Source: Omphiscola glabra
Lineage: Eukaryota; Mollusca; Gastropoda; Lymnaeidae
Direction: 5' to 3'
Assembly: GCA_964017045.1 (NCBI GenBank)
Contig: OZ024795.1
Span: 55,591,350-55,655,349, forward strand
Length of the DNA stretch: 64,000 nt
Shown here: piece after piece, positions 29,801 to 40,614 of the stretch
Numbering within the stretch: the stretch's first letter is position 1
Layout: each line of letters starts with the position of its first letter
Notes under the pieces: model-generated
The model's input: the letters and a program-made list of their open reading frames with translations, nothing else
Told to the model about the DNA's origin: nothing
Databases searched by the model: none
Program-made: the position numbers and the translations under genes

Positions 29801-32673
29801 CTGGCACAGTTAGCCGCTGCTGCGGCAGATACGGAGCCTTTCTTGGCCACTACCTCTAATATACTTCCCACCAAAGTGACAGAAATAAACACTGTAAAAA
29901 CCAGCGGTCGAGACTCTGCGGCCGCTGAAGTGGAGACCAAAAGACCTAAATCTGTTAGAAGTGATGATGTTTCTGGAGCTGAAGGTGGTCTGGTAGCATC
30001 AGCGGCATCCGCACTCACTTCTGTTGTTGGAAATGCTGATGTTTCCCCTATAACATCCTACCCCACTGTTGCCGGGACTTCCAGTCTTCGTCGGAATCTC
30101 CTACGGCTGGGTGCTTTGTCGGACAACCAACAACACTTTGCCAGCTCAGCCAGGAGACGTGAGACAATGTCATTGCTAGAAACTCTCCAGGAGAGTCGAA
30201 GTGTCAATCACCCGGCTTACTCGGGCGGTGGGGATGATAGTGGGAAAATGCCTGGGAAAAGAAAAGTTTCTGAGAGGTGGGAAGCCAACGGTGGATATAA
30301 GAATGTCTCTTCGGATGAAGATCAGTTCAAACATTCTCCGATTACTTCACGCAAAGACTATGTCCTTGATTCTTACTTACGCCCAAACACTACGACACGT
30401 CGCAAAGAATTTGCATTAGAGGGTCTGAGTAGTAGTGAAGCTCGCACTATGTCTGGAATTTTGCGTCAAGCATCTATAGAAAAAATAGGTTCTTCCCATA
30501 TTGGCAGCATTGTCGGCAGTGCCAGTAAATCTCGCCTTACAAATTTCTGTATACCAGAGAGTGGACGAATATCCACACCTGAGAATAGATTGGTGGTAAG
30601 TGAACTATTTAAACATTGATTTAGCAAACAGTAGTGTGACAGCCTCATCATTTTGAATCATCTATTATCTAGTTTTTTAAAAACAAAACTCTCATTTTCT
30701 AAACCTAAAGTTAAAACATTTTGCTAAGATTTCCTTAAACTTACGTTTTTCAAAAAGCTTTTAATGACAAATCAGAGCACTGATTGAGACCATGAATTTA
30801 ATGACCCTTTTAGTTTTAGTTGACAAATCAGAGCACTGATTGAGACCATGAATTTAATGACCAGTTTTAGTTGACAAATCAGAGCAATGATTGTGACCAT
30901 GAATTTAATGACCCTTTTAGTTTTAGTTGACAAATCAGAGCACTGATTGAGACCATGAATTTAATGACCAGTTTTAGTTGAGAAATCAGAGCAATGATTG
31001 TGACCATGAATTTAATGACTCTTTTAGTTGAGAAATCAGAGCTATGATTGTGACCATGAATTTAATGACCCTTTTAGTTGAGAAATCAGAGCAATGATTG
31101 TGGCCATGAATGTAATGACTCTTGCAGTTGAGAAATCATCCATGAATTTTAATCACTTTTCCACTATTGTATTTAATTGTATATTATATGTGCTGCTTCA
31201 TTGTATATAGTGCTGCTTCATTGTATAGTGCTGCTTCATTGATCATTTGTTGACTTCTGGAGTCGTTTTCACATCTGATCATTTGTTGACTTCTGGAGTA
31301 GTTTTCACATCTGATCATTTGTTGACTTCTGGAGTAGTTTTCACATCTGATCATTTGTTGACTTCTGGAGTAGTTTTCACATCTGATCATTTGCTGACTT
31401 TTGGAGTAGTTTTCACATCTGATCATTTGTTGACTTCTGGATTATTGAGAATAATTTTTAGATGTTGTAAGACAAGTCTTTTTTTTTTTCAATTATTTTT
31501 TCCAGTCTGCTAGGCTTCAGAGAGTTTCTGGTACAGGAGAGAGGCACAGAGTATCTCCCACTCATCGACTTCCACCGGTGAAAGCAAAGAAAAAACACAA
31601 AAGATGTTGTTTATGTGGGAAAAAAACTGGGTTAGCGACCAGTTACCAGTGCAGGTAAAATCTTTCATTATTATTGAGTGATACAAATAACTTGAGAAGA
31701 GAAGTCTATCTTTGGTGATGCACTGATGCTGCTAATAAAATTAACTTTTAATTAATGCATCTGATCTGTGTTGGACATGAACTGATCTGATCTGTGTTGG
31801 ACATGATCTGATCTGTGTTGGACATGATCTGATCTGATCTGTGTTGGACATGATCTGATCTGTGTTGGACATGATCTGATATGTGTTGGACATGATATGA
31901 TCTGTGTTGGACATGATCTGATCTGTGTTGGATATGATCTGATCTGATCTGTGTTGGACATGATCTGATCTGATCTGTGTTGGACATGATCTGATCTGAT
32001 CTGTGTTGGACATGATCTGATCTGTGTTGGATATGATCTGATCTGTTTTGGATATTATCTGATCTGATCTGTGTTGGACATGATCTGATCTGTGTTGGAC
32101 ATGATCTGATCTGATCTGTGTTGGACATGATCTGATCTGTGTTGGACATGATCTGATCTGTGTTGGACATGATCTGATCTGTGTTGGACATGATCTGATC
32201 TGTGTTGGACATGATCTGATCTGATCTGTGTTGGACATGATCTGATCTGTGTTGGACATGATCTAATCTGTGTTGGACATGATCTGATCTGTGTTGGACA
32301 TGATCTGATCTGTGTTGGACATGATCTGATCTGTGTTGGTTATGATCTGATCTGATCTGTGTTGGACATGATCTGATCTGTGTTGGATATGATCTGATCT
32401 GATCTGTGTTGGACATGATCTGATCTGTGTTGGACAATTAGTGATGGGCTCAAGTAATATAACAAAATTGATACACGTACTGTTAGTGACGGGTTGATTT
32501 ATTTAAAAAATGAATTATTAAAACTCTCTTATTGAAGATGCGGCAACAACTTCTGTGCCAGTCATCGGTATGCTGAGTCACATGACTGCACCTTTGACTA
32601 CAAGACGGAGGGACGCAAGCTTTTGGAGCAGAGCAACCCACTGGTCAGCGCGCCCAAGCTTCCCAAAATTTAA
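23766..32673 (+). CDS. ZFAND4: ZFAND4-like protein: ubiquitin-like domain plus AN1 zinc finger, seven coding exons
   Basis: Coding exons: 23766-23868, 26705-26848, 27305-27491, 28766-28919, 29582-30595, 31506-31653, 32538-32673. Phases agree except for one missing base in exon 6; with it the protein would be about 628 residues (human ZFAND4 is about 727). Residues 1-76 are a ubiquitin-like domain starting MELYIETLTG and ending LAMRGG. Then come REMAEYME and LLVFREGDKLNFFRVV, conserved ZFAND4 linker motifs, an acidic and charged coiled-coil-like stretch (exon 4), and a long Ser-rich probably disordered region (exon 5). Last is a C-terminal AN1 finger (C-x2-C, C-x-C, C, H, H-x-C) ending APKLPKI. 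The cellular role of the family is poorly defined; the domains suggest ubiquitin-pathway binding. Identity is firm. The frameshift makes the finger unreadable as written. Confidence 0.93.
23990..24475. repeat. About 19-bp minisatellite, about 25 copies, ZFAND4 intron 1
   Basis: Unit aaacctaaaatcccagact with variants (taccagact, tgaacc). Confidence 0.93.
24620..25790. repeat. 27-bp minisatellite, about 43 copies, ZFAND4 intron 1
   Basis: Unit of nine codons, core ggtgcaggtggttcagatca plus tagaatt. It stays open on both strands: plus reads as GAGGSDHRI, minus as YDLNHLHQF. The minus-strand frame (24533-25822) is 429 codons and the plus frame (24991-25881) 296. Intronic position and near-identity of units argue for a non-coding array. 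Confidence 0.96.
25838..26525 (+). repeat. About 51-55-bp repeat carrying a strong 5' splice site, ZFAND4 intron 1
   Basis: About 13 copies with gctctagtcagtacttctgc, then aatatatgtgacaggtaagg. Most units contain CAG|GTAAGG, close to the ideal donor, and an AG 20-odd bases before it. Each unit could define a tiny exon. No evidence that it is used. Confidence 0.92.
26705..26848 (+). CDS. ZFAND4: ZFAND4 exon 2
   Basis: Encodes residues 35-82. HLIWQSIELEDD and LHDYNI align base for base with ubiquitin positions 42-61, and KLVLAMRGG ends at residue 76 as in ubiquitin. The acceptor follows ttgttgttgtag; donor AGGA|gtaagt, phase 1. Confidence 0.95.
26900..27060. repeat. About 47-50-bp repeat, three to four copies, ZFAND4 intron 2
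   Basis: Core tgcactaaatgtaataaata followed by gaggtaat and gacagta. Confidence 0.8.
27305..27491 (+). CDS. ZFAND4: ZFAND4 exon 3
   Basis: Encodes residues 83-144: IPVEDSALREMAEYME and LVFREGDKLNFFRVVEPR, diagnostic for ZFAND4. The acceptor is ccctattacag. The donor is TTGTG|gtaggt, phase 2, completed to TGT by the next exon. Confidence 0.93.
27850..28012. repeat. 17-bp repeat, nine to ten copies, ZFAND4 intron 3
   Basis: Unit tagctccacttggatta, nearly invariant. Confidence 0.95.
28028..28765 (+). repeat. 41-bp tandem repeat of the intron 3/exon 4 junction
   Basis: About 18 copies with core tttgattgcagtagccctgt followed by ctactatatatcaattattta. The real exon 4 start is tttgattacag|tagccctgtctac, so the array is made of copied acceptor plus the first exon bases. 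About 17 decoy AGs precede the real one. The unit is 41 bp, so use of an upstream copy shifts the frame and meets TGA within two units. Confidence 0.95.
28766..28919 (+). CDS. ZFAND4: ZFAND4 exon 4
   Basis: Encodes residues 145-196: SPVYNIQ, a run of Asp/Glu, then a charged helical stretch. The acceptor tttgattacag is the last of a long series of near-identical acceptors. Only this one leads into the acidic open frame. Donor AAG|gtatgc, phase 0. Confidence 0.9.
29200..29395. repeat. 20-bp repeat, about ten copies, ZFAND4 intron 4
   Basis: Unit aacagggactatggttggcc with very little variation. Confidence 0.94.
29582..30595 (+). CDS. ZFAND4: ZFAND4 exon 5 (large disordered exon)
   Basis: Encodes residues 197-534, rich in Ser, Thr, Ala and charged residues, with no folded domain visible. 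It is a single 338-codon open stretch between acceptor ttttcctatttcag and donor GTG|gtaagt, phase 0 at both ends. Base composition is more GC-rich than the introns. Confidence 0.92.
30765..31130. repeat. About 45-65-bp repeat, six to seven copies, ZFAND4 intron 5
   Basis: Core gaccatgaatttaatgaccc followed by ttttagtt and aaatcagagcactgattg, with internal length changes. Confidence 0.87.
31190..31440. repeat. 36-bp repeat, six copies, ZFAND4 intron 5
   Basis: Core gatcatttgttgacttctgg followed by agtagttttcacatct. Twelve codons per unit, so both strands show repetitive open frames. Confidence 0.93.
31506..31653 (+). CDS. ZFAND4: ZFAND4 exon 6, frameshifted in the AN1 finger
   Basis: Encodes the basic linker KAKKKHKRCC and the first AN1 cysteines, CLCGKK. 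After six A (31620-31625) the frame is lost and TAG follows at 31632-31634. One more A would restore TGLATSYQC and the phase 2 donor CAG|gtaaaa. A homopolymer error in the assembly is the simplest explanation; a real allele or pseudogenisation is possible. Confidence 0.88.
31755..32436. repeat. 16/21-bp minisatellite, about 36 copies, ZFAND4 intron 6
   Basis: Core gatctgtgttggacat with an optional extra gatct. The minus-strand frames of repeated SNTDQI type are by-products. Confidence 0.95.
32538..32673 (+). CDS. ZFAND4: ZFAND4 exon 7 (end of AN1 finger and C-terminus)
   Basis: Encodes CGNNFCASHRYAESHDC, the second half of the AN1 finger, and the family C-terminus NPLVSAPKLPKI, then TAA. The acceptor is ctcttattgaag. 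Confidence 0.94.
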
Positions 32674-32944
32674 CGAGTCTGCTACACGGTGATGAAACAC
32701 GGGGCTGCTGCCAAGCTTCTGGTGAATTCCCTTCTTTATTTATAGTGATTCCTGCTTTTTGTGCTTTCATTTGAGCTCATCATTGAGGAAATGTTGACCT
32801 TTCCTTATTTACTAATTGCCTTTTGTTTGTTTGTGTTTTTTGGAAAGGGGTGGGGGGGGGGGGGGCTGGGCATTCGTATTTTTTTTGTTTTTTTTTAAAG
32901 TTAACATTTGTTTACTATACTGAATCAGAGCTGCAGATTTCTTA

Positions 32945-32976
<32 letters not shown>

Positions 32977-33139
32977 CCAGGCTAGAAGTCATGCACATTA
33001 ACTTGCTATTAGAAGTATGCATTGCCACTCTGGCATGTAATATTTGCATGCATCAAAAAGGAAAGTAAAGAGCCAGGGGTGTTTAGGAATGGATTTGTTT
33101 AAGAATTCAGATAACCAATGGAAAATTTTTTAGAAAATT
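32674..33139 (+). other. Probable ZFAND4 3' UTR and downstream sequence
   Basis: T-rich sequence with a G-run near 32848-32861 and a (TA)n stretch at 32947-32977. No open frame of note. Confidence 0.4.
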
Positions 33140-33141
33140 AA

Positions 33142-33342
33142 GGTTACAGAGAATTTCATTGGTTCAGCAGATAACTTTAAGTAAGATTACAGAGAATTTC
33201 ATTGGTTCAGCAGATAACTTTAAGTAAGATTACAGAGAATTTCATTGGTTCAGCAGATAACTTTAAGTAAGATTACAGAGAATTTCATTGGTTCAGCAGA
33301 TAATTTTATGTAAGATTACAGAGAATTTCATTGGCTCAGCAG
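33142..33342. repeat. 43-bp repeat, about five copies
   Basis: Core agattacagagaatttcatt followed by ggttcagcagataactttaag. Confidence 0.93.
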
Positions 33343-33389
33343 AAGAGATCTGAGAATCATCTGTGAAATTTGAATTTTGGTTTTTAGTT

Positions 33390-33395
33390 AATAAA
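33390..33395 (+). terminator. Possible poly(A) signal for ZFAND4
   Basis: AATAAA about 720 bases after the stop. Unsupported beyond the hexamer. Confidence 0.2.
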
Positions 33396-33607
33396 AATTC
33401 TGATATTTCTTCAGTCTTTAAATCAGTTTTCCCATTTTGTTTGATGAGCTAGATGAAAGTTTCAAAATCTCATTTTTCATTCACAATGGACATGTAGAAT
33501 ATAAATATATAACAATGTAATAATAGATTCATTCTATGCTTTATTAATTCAGAATAGTTTCTCATTGCCATTGTCAAAAATAGCTTACTGCCCACAGACA
33601 AAGTTTG

Positions 33608-33695
33608 AGCTTTTAAGGGCAGTAAATCTAGAGATTGCACAGTAGAGATATTTAAGGGCAGTAAATCTAGAGATTGCACTGTAGAGATATTTTCT
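33608..33695. repeat. About 43-bp direct duplication
   Basis: Two copies of tttaagggcagtaaatctag plus agattgcacagtagagata. Confidence 0.85.
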
Positions 33696-33804
33696 TTAAA
33701 AAAGGTATAGATTTGATATAAATGTAGTAGTTAGAAGAAGATTTTTAACAGCAAAAAAATTATATCTATTAAATGTTGTGGATTTATGAGATTGTTTGTA
33801 CTGG

Positions 33805-34098
33805 ATATGAATCAATTGGTGGTATAGAATCAATTGGTGGTATAGAATCAATTGGTGGTATAGAATCAATTGGTGGTATAGAATCAATTGGTGGTATAGA
33901 ATCAATTGGTGGTATAGAATCAATTAGTGGTATAGACTCAATTGGTGGTATAGAAAATCGGTGGTATAGAATCAATCAGTGGTATAGCATCAATCGGTGG
34001 TATAGAATCAATTGGTGGTATAGAATCAATCTGTGGTATAGCATCAATCGGTGGTATAGAATCAATTGGTGGTATAGAATTAATCGGTGGTATAGAAT
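33805..34098. repeat. 18-bp repeat, about 16 copies
   Basis: Unit tcaattggtggtatagaa, even at first and more varied after 33935. Six codons per unit, hence open frames on both strands. Confidence 0.94.
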
Positions 34099-34117
34099 CT
34101 TACAGTTCTCTGGTCCT

Positions 34118-34392
34118 TGTGAAACTAATGTCCATGTTTATGTCAACACAGATAGAGGAACATTACTAATGACCATATTTATGTCAACATAGATAGAGGA
34201 ACATTTCTAATGACCATATTTATGTCAACATAGATAGAGGAACATTTCTAATGACCATATTTATGTCAACATAGATAGAGGAACATTTCTAATGACCATA
34301 TTTATGTCAACACAGATAGAGGAACATTTCTAATGACCATATTTATGTCAACACAGATAGAGGAACATTTCTAATGACCATTTCATATCAAC
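34118..34392. repeat. About 41-bp repeat, six copies
   Basis: Core gaccatatttatgtcaacat followed by agatagaggaacatttctaat. Confidence 0.92.
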
Positions 34393-34502
34393 CATTTAAA
34401 TCTCACACCACTTAATATTTATTTTAATTGATGAATGTAATAAAATAAAAACATTTTTAAAAGCATTTTTTAAAGCATTTTTTAAAGCAAACTTTCCAAA
34501 AT

Positions 34503-34655
34503 GACCAGTTTGAGTTAACCTGATCTTCATTGCTACTGAAGTCATGTGTGGGGAGGGGGTGGAAGGGTGGGGGTGTAAAACTAAACATTTTCTTTCAACA
34601 ATAACGGGTTTGAGTTAAGCTGACCTTCATTGATATTGAAGTCACGTGTTACTCT
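34503..34655. repeat. Two diverged copies of a roughly 45-bp motif
   Basis: gtttgagttaacctgatctt at about 34510 and gtttgagttaagctgacctt at about 34609, each followed by cattg, a short A/T stretch and tgaagtca. Confidence 0.6.
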
Positions 34656-34754
34656 TGCCTTAATACAAATCAAATTATTCGACATATTTTAATGAAGGTA
34701 TATGTGTAGAGGAATACGTTTCATATTTCTGTTTCAGCTCTAGTTATATGTTGA

Positions 34755-34895
34755 TAGTTAAATAGAATTAATAATACCAATTGATAGTTACATATAACAC
34801 TGTAACAATACCAATTGATAGTTACATATAACACTGTAACAATACCAATTGATAGTTACATATAACACTGTAACAATACCAATTGATAGTTATGT
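34755..34895. repeat. 34-bp repeat, four copies
   Basis: Core aataccaattgatagttaca followed by tataacactgtaac. Confidence 0.92.
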
Positions 34896-35067
34896 AGTGT
34901 TCCATATTTTAAACCTTGTTCTGTCAAAGAAACTGACTCCATCATGAGATTCCTTATTGCTTTAACAATGTAACAAAACCAGTTGATAGTTACATATAAG
35001 AATGTTACAAAACCAATTGATCAATGATTTCATGTAGAACCTAAACATGATTTGACACTACTACTTG

Positions 35068-35166
35068 CCATTGGCAGTCCAGCTAGTGTCATAATATATT
35101 CATTGGCAGTCCAGCTAGTGTCATATTATATTCATTGGCAGTCCAGCTAGTGTTACGTTATATTCA
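35068..35166. repeat. 32-bp repeat, three copies
   Basis: Core cattggcagtccagctagtg followed by tcatattatatt. Confidence 0.9.
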
Positions 35167-36048
35167 TATTAGGTGACACAATGTATCTAACAAGCACAGG
35201 AAACATTTATTATTTCATTTATAAAATGTGTAGAAAATGATAACTAAAAGACCCATAAGCAATATCCAGGCATACCACTCTAGGTATAATTGCAGATATA
35301 ATTCCCAGGACGAGGGTTAACAATAGTCCTATTTAAGATCAAGTCTTACCCTATGCATAAATCTCCCTCAAAACATTGAAGAGTTTTGTTTCAGGGCATT
35401 AACCCTTGGACTTCTGTATATATATACCTAAAATTGCTTCATTATCAATCATAGAGCCAGCTCTTGTTTACAGTTAACAAAAATAGCTAACCAAAGCCCT
35501 CTTCTTAGATGATATTATTTTCAGATATTTCATCTTTATTGAAGTATGTTGACTTGTAAATTGTCTATAAATTAAAATGATATCATGTGTATATTTTTAA
35601 ATGGCAATTTGGTATTAAGCCATATGATGCTTCAATGTCTGAAAGAAGTGGGGGTGGTGTTGTGTCCTACATTGTTTGGTTGCCAGAGAGACACACCATA
35701 TGTTGTTTCGTTGATTAGGGATTATGCCATACATTTTTTTGGCTGCACGTTATGCCATATGTTGTTTTATTGGCTGTGTTTTGGGGGAGATTTCTTCCAT
35801 CTAGCCTGTTACAGAATCCAGCAAACATCCGTGTTTTGGTGTAGCCATAACTATTGTGAACATTCAAATATTTTGTTGGAGTAAAATTAAACTCTATTTT
35901 TCAAGTCAATCATAGAGATTGCTCCAAGCAAATTTGAACTTTTTTCAATATAAAATGAATTATATGAAGGAATTTTCCATATTATTAACATGTTATTATT
36001 ATTATTTTGAGATTTGTTTATTACTGTGATTGACTGCCGTGATCTACT
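35167..36048. other. Unique intergenic DNA
   Basis: AT-rich. The 99-codon frame at 35585-35884 covers repeated tatgccatatgttgtt-like words and has no domain. Nothing else seen. Confidence 0.5.
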
Positions 36049-36159
36049 TCATTACTGTCTTAATACAAAGATTAATGTGAAGGATGATATCTGTTTGTGT
36101 GTTTCATAGCGTGGCTGTGTGGATGTGATCTACTACTTCATTACTGTCTTAATACAAAG
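36049..36159. repeat. Direct duplication ending in the RTE target site
   Basis: cttcattactgtcttaatac occurs at about 36049 and again at 36137, separated by sequence that continues on the far side of the retrotransposon (attaatgtgaaggatgatat). This was part of a local tandem repeat before insertion. Confidence 0.8.
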
Positions 36160-37234
36160 GGAAATAGCCGGCTAGAAACAAGATGGCCGAATAAAAAATA
36201 ACAATAGCACTAAAAGCGAGTAAATTTGAAATTTAGACACCAAATTAATTAGAAGAAATAGTCAAATTTGTGGAAACTGAACTTAAAACTTAGGCCAAAT
36301 CAGAAAGTATGTTTTCGGATAAGTATTAGCATTTAATAAGACGGTAAAAGGAAACTTCCGGCTACGATAATCATAGCGGTAAATAACAACAAGAGCACAA
36401 AGCTGTATGTGTTGGGGCGTGCAGCCAAGGCCAAGTGCTAGTCTTTAGTATTGATACAACAAATATAAAAGATTGATGTCCTCAATATACGACACTATCC
36501 CGGCCATCTCACCTATACACCCTATCATACGGCTTCAAGATGGCGGTATAATAACAAGTAAAGAAAAAAGAAGGAAGGAGTTCTTAATTTTTTTATTTTT
36601 TTTTTAAAATTTGGATATAGGAGATCGTCATTTCTGAAGAAAATATACTTAAGACTCTGGTTGAAATTTTTTGTTTCACTTACGTATTTCCCCTCTTTAC
36701 AATGGGTTGTACAGGCAGAGGTAGTACCCCTCAAGGGGGAAAACGTTGTGCTCCTAGGCCTGGGAACAGTTCGTCCGCCTTGGTCCTCTCCTGCAAATAA
36801 ATTGTCACCTGTGCAACACAGCAGCTGTTAGCATGCAACAGCGTCCATACCCTGGGCAACGGCTTCCTCTAGCCGGCTAAACCAGGCGAGGGTAGCTGTT
36901 GGGCCTCAAACCCTCGGTGATTTAGGACTGCCTACCTACTGCATGCGAAGCCTGGACGTCGTCCGATCTTGCGGAGGAGACCATTTGGGTTCAACGGAGG
37001 AGAAGGCGATTACAGCAACGCACCGTGGAGTGTGTAGGGCAAGATGAGGCACGTAGATCATCTTGGTCATCCACTGCATCCGTACCCATCTCCAGTCGTC
37101 TTGACTTAGTCTTGCCACTGGACACGGTGAGTCCGGTCGAGAGAGTGAGGTTGACGCTGCGCAACTCTTCCTCACTTTAAACAAAGTCACCCGCGCAAGT
37201 CATCAGTCATCCATTTCCCATTATCCCAAATCCT

Positions 37235-40200
37235 GTGGCGACGGGCACGCTCTCCCAAATGCATGAGGAAGGGACTAGAATAGGAGCCCAGAACATTCCC
37301 TGCTCATTCACAACCTGGCAGGCTAAACAGGGTCGACGGGGACCCAATTTTTGCGGTCGAAAATCAAAGATAAACTCTATTTCACTTAAAATTGCCACGT
37401 GGAACATCCGCACACTGCTTGACAGGGACTCGACAAACAGACCTCAACGACGCACGGCGCTCATTGCTCATGAACTGGCCAGATACAACATAGACATCGC
37501 CGCCCTAAGTGAAACCAGACTCTCTGGCAAAGGTGAACTCACGGAAAAGCTTGCTGGCTATTCTTTCTTCTGAAGTGGACGAGACCCTGACGCAAGGCGA
37601 GAAGCCGGCGTTGGCTTTGCTATCAAAACCTCTCTTGCGAGCAAGCTCTCCAGAGGGAATCAATGACCGACTCATGAGGTTGAAACCCCCCCTCTGCCAT
37701 GGAAGGAAGGCTGCCACTTTAGTCAGTGCCTATGCACCCACCATGACAAACACAGAAGAGTCCATAGATAAGTTTTATGAGGACCTGAACACTGTCATCT
37801 CCTCCACACCGACTGCTGACAAACTCTTGGAGATTTTAATGCACGTGTCGGCAGTGACTACACCTCCTGGGGAGGAGTGTTGGGGAAGTATGGTGTTGGA
37901 AAGTGCAACAGCAACGGCCTACTGCTACTACAGACCTGTGCTGAACACGGCCTTCTAATAACAAACACCACATTTAACCTGCCTACGCGCAACAGGACCT
38001 CCTGGATGCACCCCCGTTCTAAAAACTGGCACCTAATAGATTATGTCATCGTCAGAAATAGGGACCGGCATGATGTGAGAGTGACTAAGGCCATGTGCGG
38101 CGCAGAATGCTGGACGGATCACCGCCTCATCGTCTCAAAGTTGAAAATTCACATCCAACCTAAGAGACGACCTCAGGCCACCAAAGCTCCGAAACGCCTC
38201 AACATCAGTAAGCTGAAGATCCCTGATGTAAGACAAACCTTTGTTGACACCCTGGATGAACGCCTTGATTCCATAACACTGAACAACCAGGACGCGGAAG
38301 CAGCGTGGACCACACTTCGTGAGACGGTGTATAACACAGCCGCTGAGCGCCTCGGACCCTCTATCAGAAAACACAGGGATTGGTTTGATGAAAACAACAC
38401 AGCAATCCAAATGCTACTTGAGCAAAAACGTCGGGCGTACAAAGCCCTCCATGATGACCCAATGTCTGCAGCAAAGACAGCTGCACTGAGGAACATCCGC
38501 AGCAAGGTCCAATTACAACTGCGCCAGATGCAAGACTCCTGGTTGAATGCGAAAGCTGATGAGATTCAAGGCTTTGCAGACAAAAAAGACATGAAAAACT
38601 TCTACAGTGGCCTGAGAGAAATCTATGGAGTTACCACCTCAGGCTTTTCCCCTCTCCTTAGTGCAGACGGTTCTACCCTCATCACAGACAAGGAAAAAAT
38701 ATTGGAAAGATGGGCGGAACACTTTAAAAATGTGCTGAATACGCCTTCCATCATTAATGATGAGGGCATTGAAAGACTGTCCCAGGTCCCAATGAACAAG
38801 TTACTGGACGCTGTCCCAACTTCGGTCGAGATACAGACAGCAAATCGTCAAATGTCCAATGGTAAAGTACCTGGCTCCGACATGATTCCTGCCGAAATCT
38901 ACAAAGAGGGTGGACCAGCGTTGACGGATAAGCTATTGCGTCTATTCCAGATCATCTGGCAGACGGAAACTGTACCACAAGACCTCAAAGATGCCTCCAT
39001 TATCCACCTGTACAAACACAAAGGAAACCGCCAGGCCTGCGACAATCACCGCGGAATTTCACTGCTGTCCATCGCAGGCAAGATCTTGGCCCGAGCCCTT
39101 CTGAACCGCCTAAATGCACATCTGGAGCGAGGTCTCCTACCCGAAAGTCAATGTGGTTTCCGAAAAGAACGAGGAACTATCGATATGGTGTTTGCTGCCA
39201 GGCAGCTCCAAGAGAAATGTCAGGAGCAAAACATGGACCTATATTCCACATTTATTGACCTGAATAAGGCTTTTGACAGGGTCAATAGAGATGGCCTGTG
39301 GAAAATCATGAAAAAGTACGGATGCCCAGAAAAATTCACCACCATCATCCGTCAGCTGCATGATGGCCAGAGTGCAGGACAACGGTCAGTCATCTCAAGC
39401 ATTCCCTGTCACAAATGGTGTGAAGCAGGGCTGTGTCCTGGCTCCCACGCTCTTCAGTATTATGTATTCTGCAATGCTGTCTGATGCGTTCAGGGACTCC
39501 ACCACGGGCTTGCCAATCCGTTTCCGCACCGATGGATCGGTCTTCAACCTAAAGAGGCTTCAAGCTAAAACAAAGGTCAAACATACCACCATCAACGAGC
39601 TTCTGTTTGCGGACGATTGTGCCCTCAATGCTGACTCTGGGGCTGCCATGCAGCAAAGCGTTGATATCTTTTCTGAGGCCTGCAACAACTTTGGACTAAC
39701 AATCAACGCGAAGAAGACTGAGGTATTCTATCAGCCAGCTCCCAGTAGGCCCTACGCTGAACCCAGCATCATCATCAGCGGACAGCGTCTTAACGCGGTG
39801 GATAAATTTACTTACTTGGGCAGCACCCTCTCCAGATCTGTCATCATTGATGATGAAATGAATGCCAGACTTGCAAAAGCTAGTGCCATATTTGGCAGGC
39901 TCCGCAGCACTGTTTGGGACAGGAGAGGTATCAGGCGGGAAACGAAGATCAAGGTCTACAGCGCAGCAGTCCTTTCGACATTGCTCTACGGGTGTGAAAC
40001 GTGGACAGTCTACCAGCGTCACGCTAAAAAACTGAACCATTTTCACACAACCAGCCTCAGGAAACTCCTCGGCATCAGGTGGCAAGACAAAGTTCCTGAC
40101 ACAGAGGTTCTCGCTAGAGCGAACCTACCTAGTATCTTCACCACCCTGATGCAGTATCAACTCCGTTGGATGGGACACGTTGCCCGTATGGAAGATCACC

Positions 40201-40445
40201 GGCTCCCTAAACAAATATTCTATGGTGAGCTCACGACAGGCAAGCGCTCCCAAGGAGGTCCAAAAAAACGTTATAAAGACTCACTGAAAGTGGCACTAAA
40301 TGCCTTCAGCATCGACACTACTAAATGGGAGCAGACCGCCCAGGACAGAGTCAGGTGGAGATCAGTGGTCAAGATAGGGGCTAAATCTTATGAAGCCAGT
40401 AGGATGGCCACCATTGAGACACGCAGGCCGAAAGAACATTATTAA
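37235..40445 (+). pseudogene. Endonuclease/reverse transcriptase of the RTE-like element (broken)
   Basis: Endonuclease motifs: IATWNIRTL, ALSETRLSGKG, a GDFNARVGS site split by a frameshift, LIDYVIV and CWTDHRL. Reverse transcriptase motifs: [70 protein letters not shown] and FTYLGSTLS. Breaks seen: an in-frame TGA at 37571-37573; frame changes near 37650, near 37832 (inside the GDFNA motif) and near 39360-39390; and one near 40440 before the C-terminal finger. The family normally encodes one multi-domain protein that nicks target DNA and copies its RNA in place. Confidence 0.93.
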
Positions 40446-40461
40446 AGTCACGACTGCACCA

Positions 40462-40551
40462 ACTATCCCCTGCCCGCGGTGCCACAGACTATTCCGAGCA
40501 CGTATAGGATTGGCAAGCCACCTACGAACCCACCGTAACCCACCCCCCTAA
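40462..40551 (+). pseudogene. C2H2-like finger at the C-terminus of the RTE-like protein
   Basis: In a frame shifted from the upstream frame: CPRCHRLFRARIGLASHLRTH, spaced C-x2-C and H-x3-H, followed by TAA. Similar single fingers end many animal elements of this type. Out of frame here. Confidence 0.75.
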
Positions 40552-40614
40552 CCGGATGACTGGATGGTCCTAGTCGTTTTGACGGACGAACAACAACAAT
40601 ACAAAGATTAATGT

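Larger units (their letters stand above)
36160..40597 (+). mobile_element. RTE-like non-LTR retrotransposon, degenerate, with target duplication
   Basis: About 4.4 kb flanked by the 9-bp aatacaaag (36151-36159 and 40598-40606). It has no LTRs and ends in a short caacaac tail, as in RTE-type elements. Contents in order: about 1.07 kb 5' region, apurinic-type endonuclease, reverse transcriptase with FADD, and a C-terminal C2H2-like finger region. The reading frame is broken at several points, so this copy is dead. The clade name is from resemblance of the C-terminal YGCETW, RWMGHVARM and LGSTLS motifs and is not certain. Confidence 0.9.

Noticed and set aside
35585..35884. 99-codon plus-strand frame as a gene
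   Set aside because: Covers imperfect local repeats, no domain, no splice context.
37235..40445. RTE-like frames as a living host gene
   Set aside because: Endonuclease and reverse transcriptase motifs, target duplication and multiple breaks show a dead retrotransposon.
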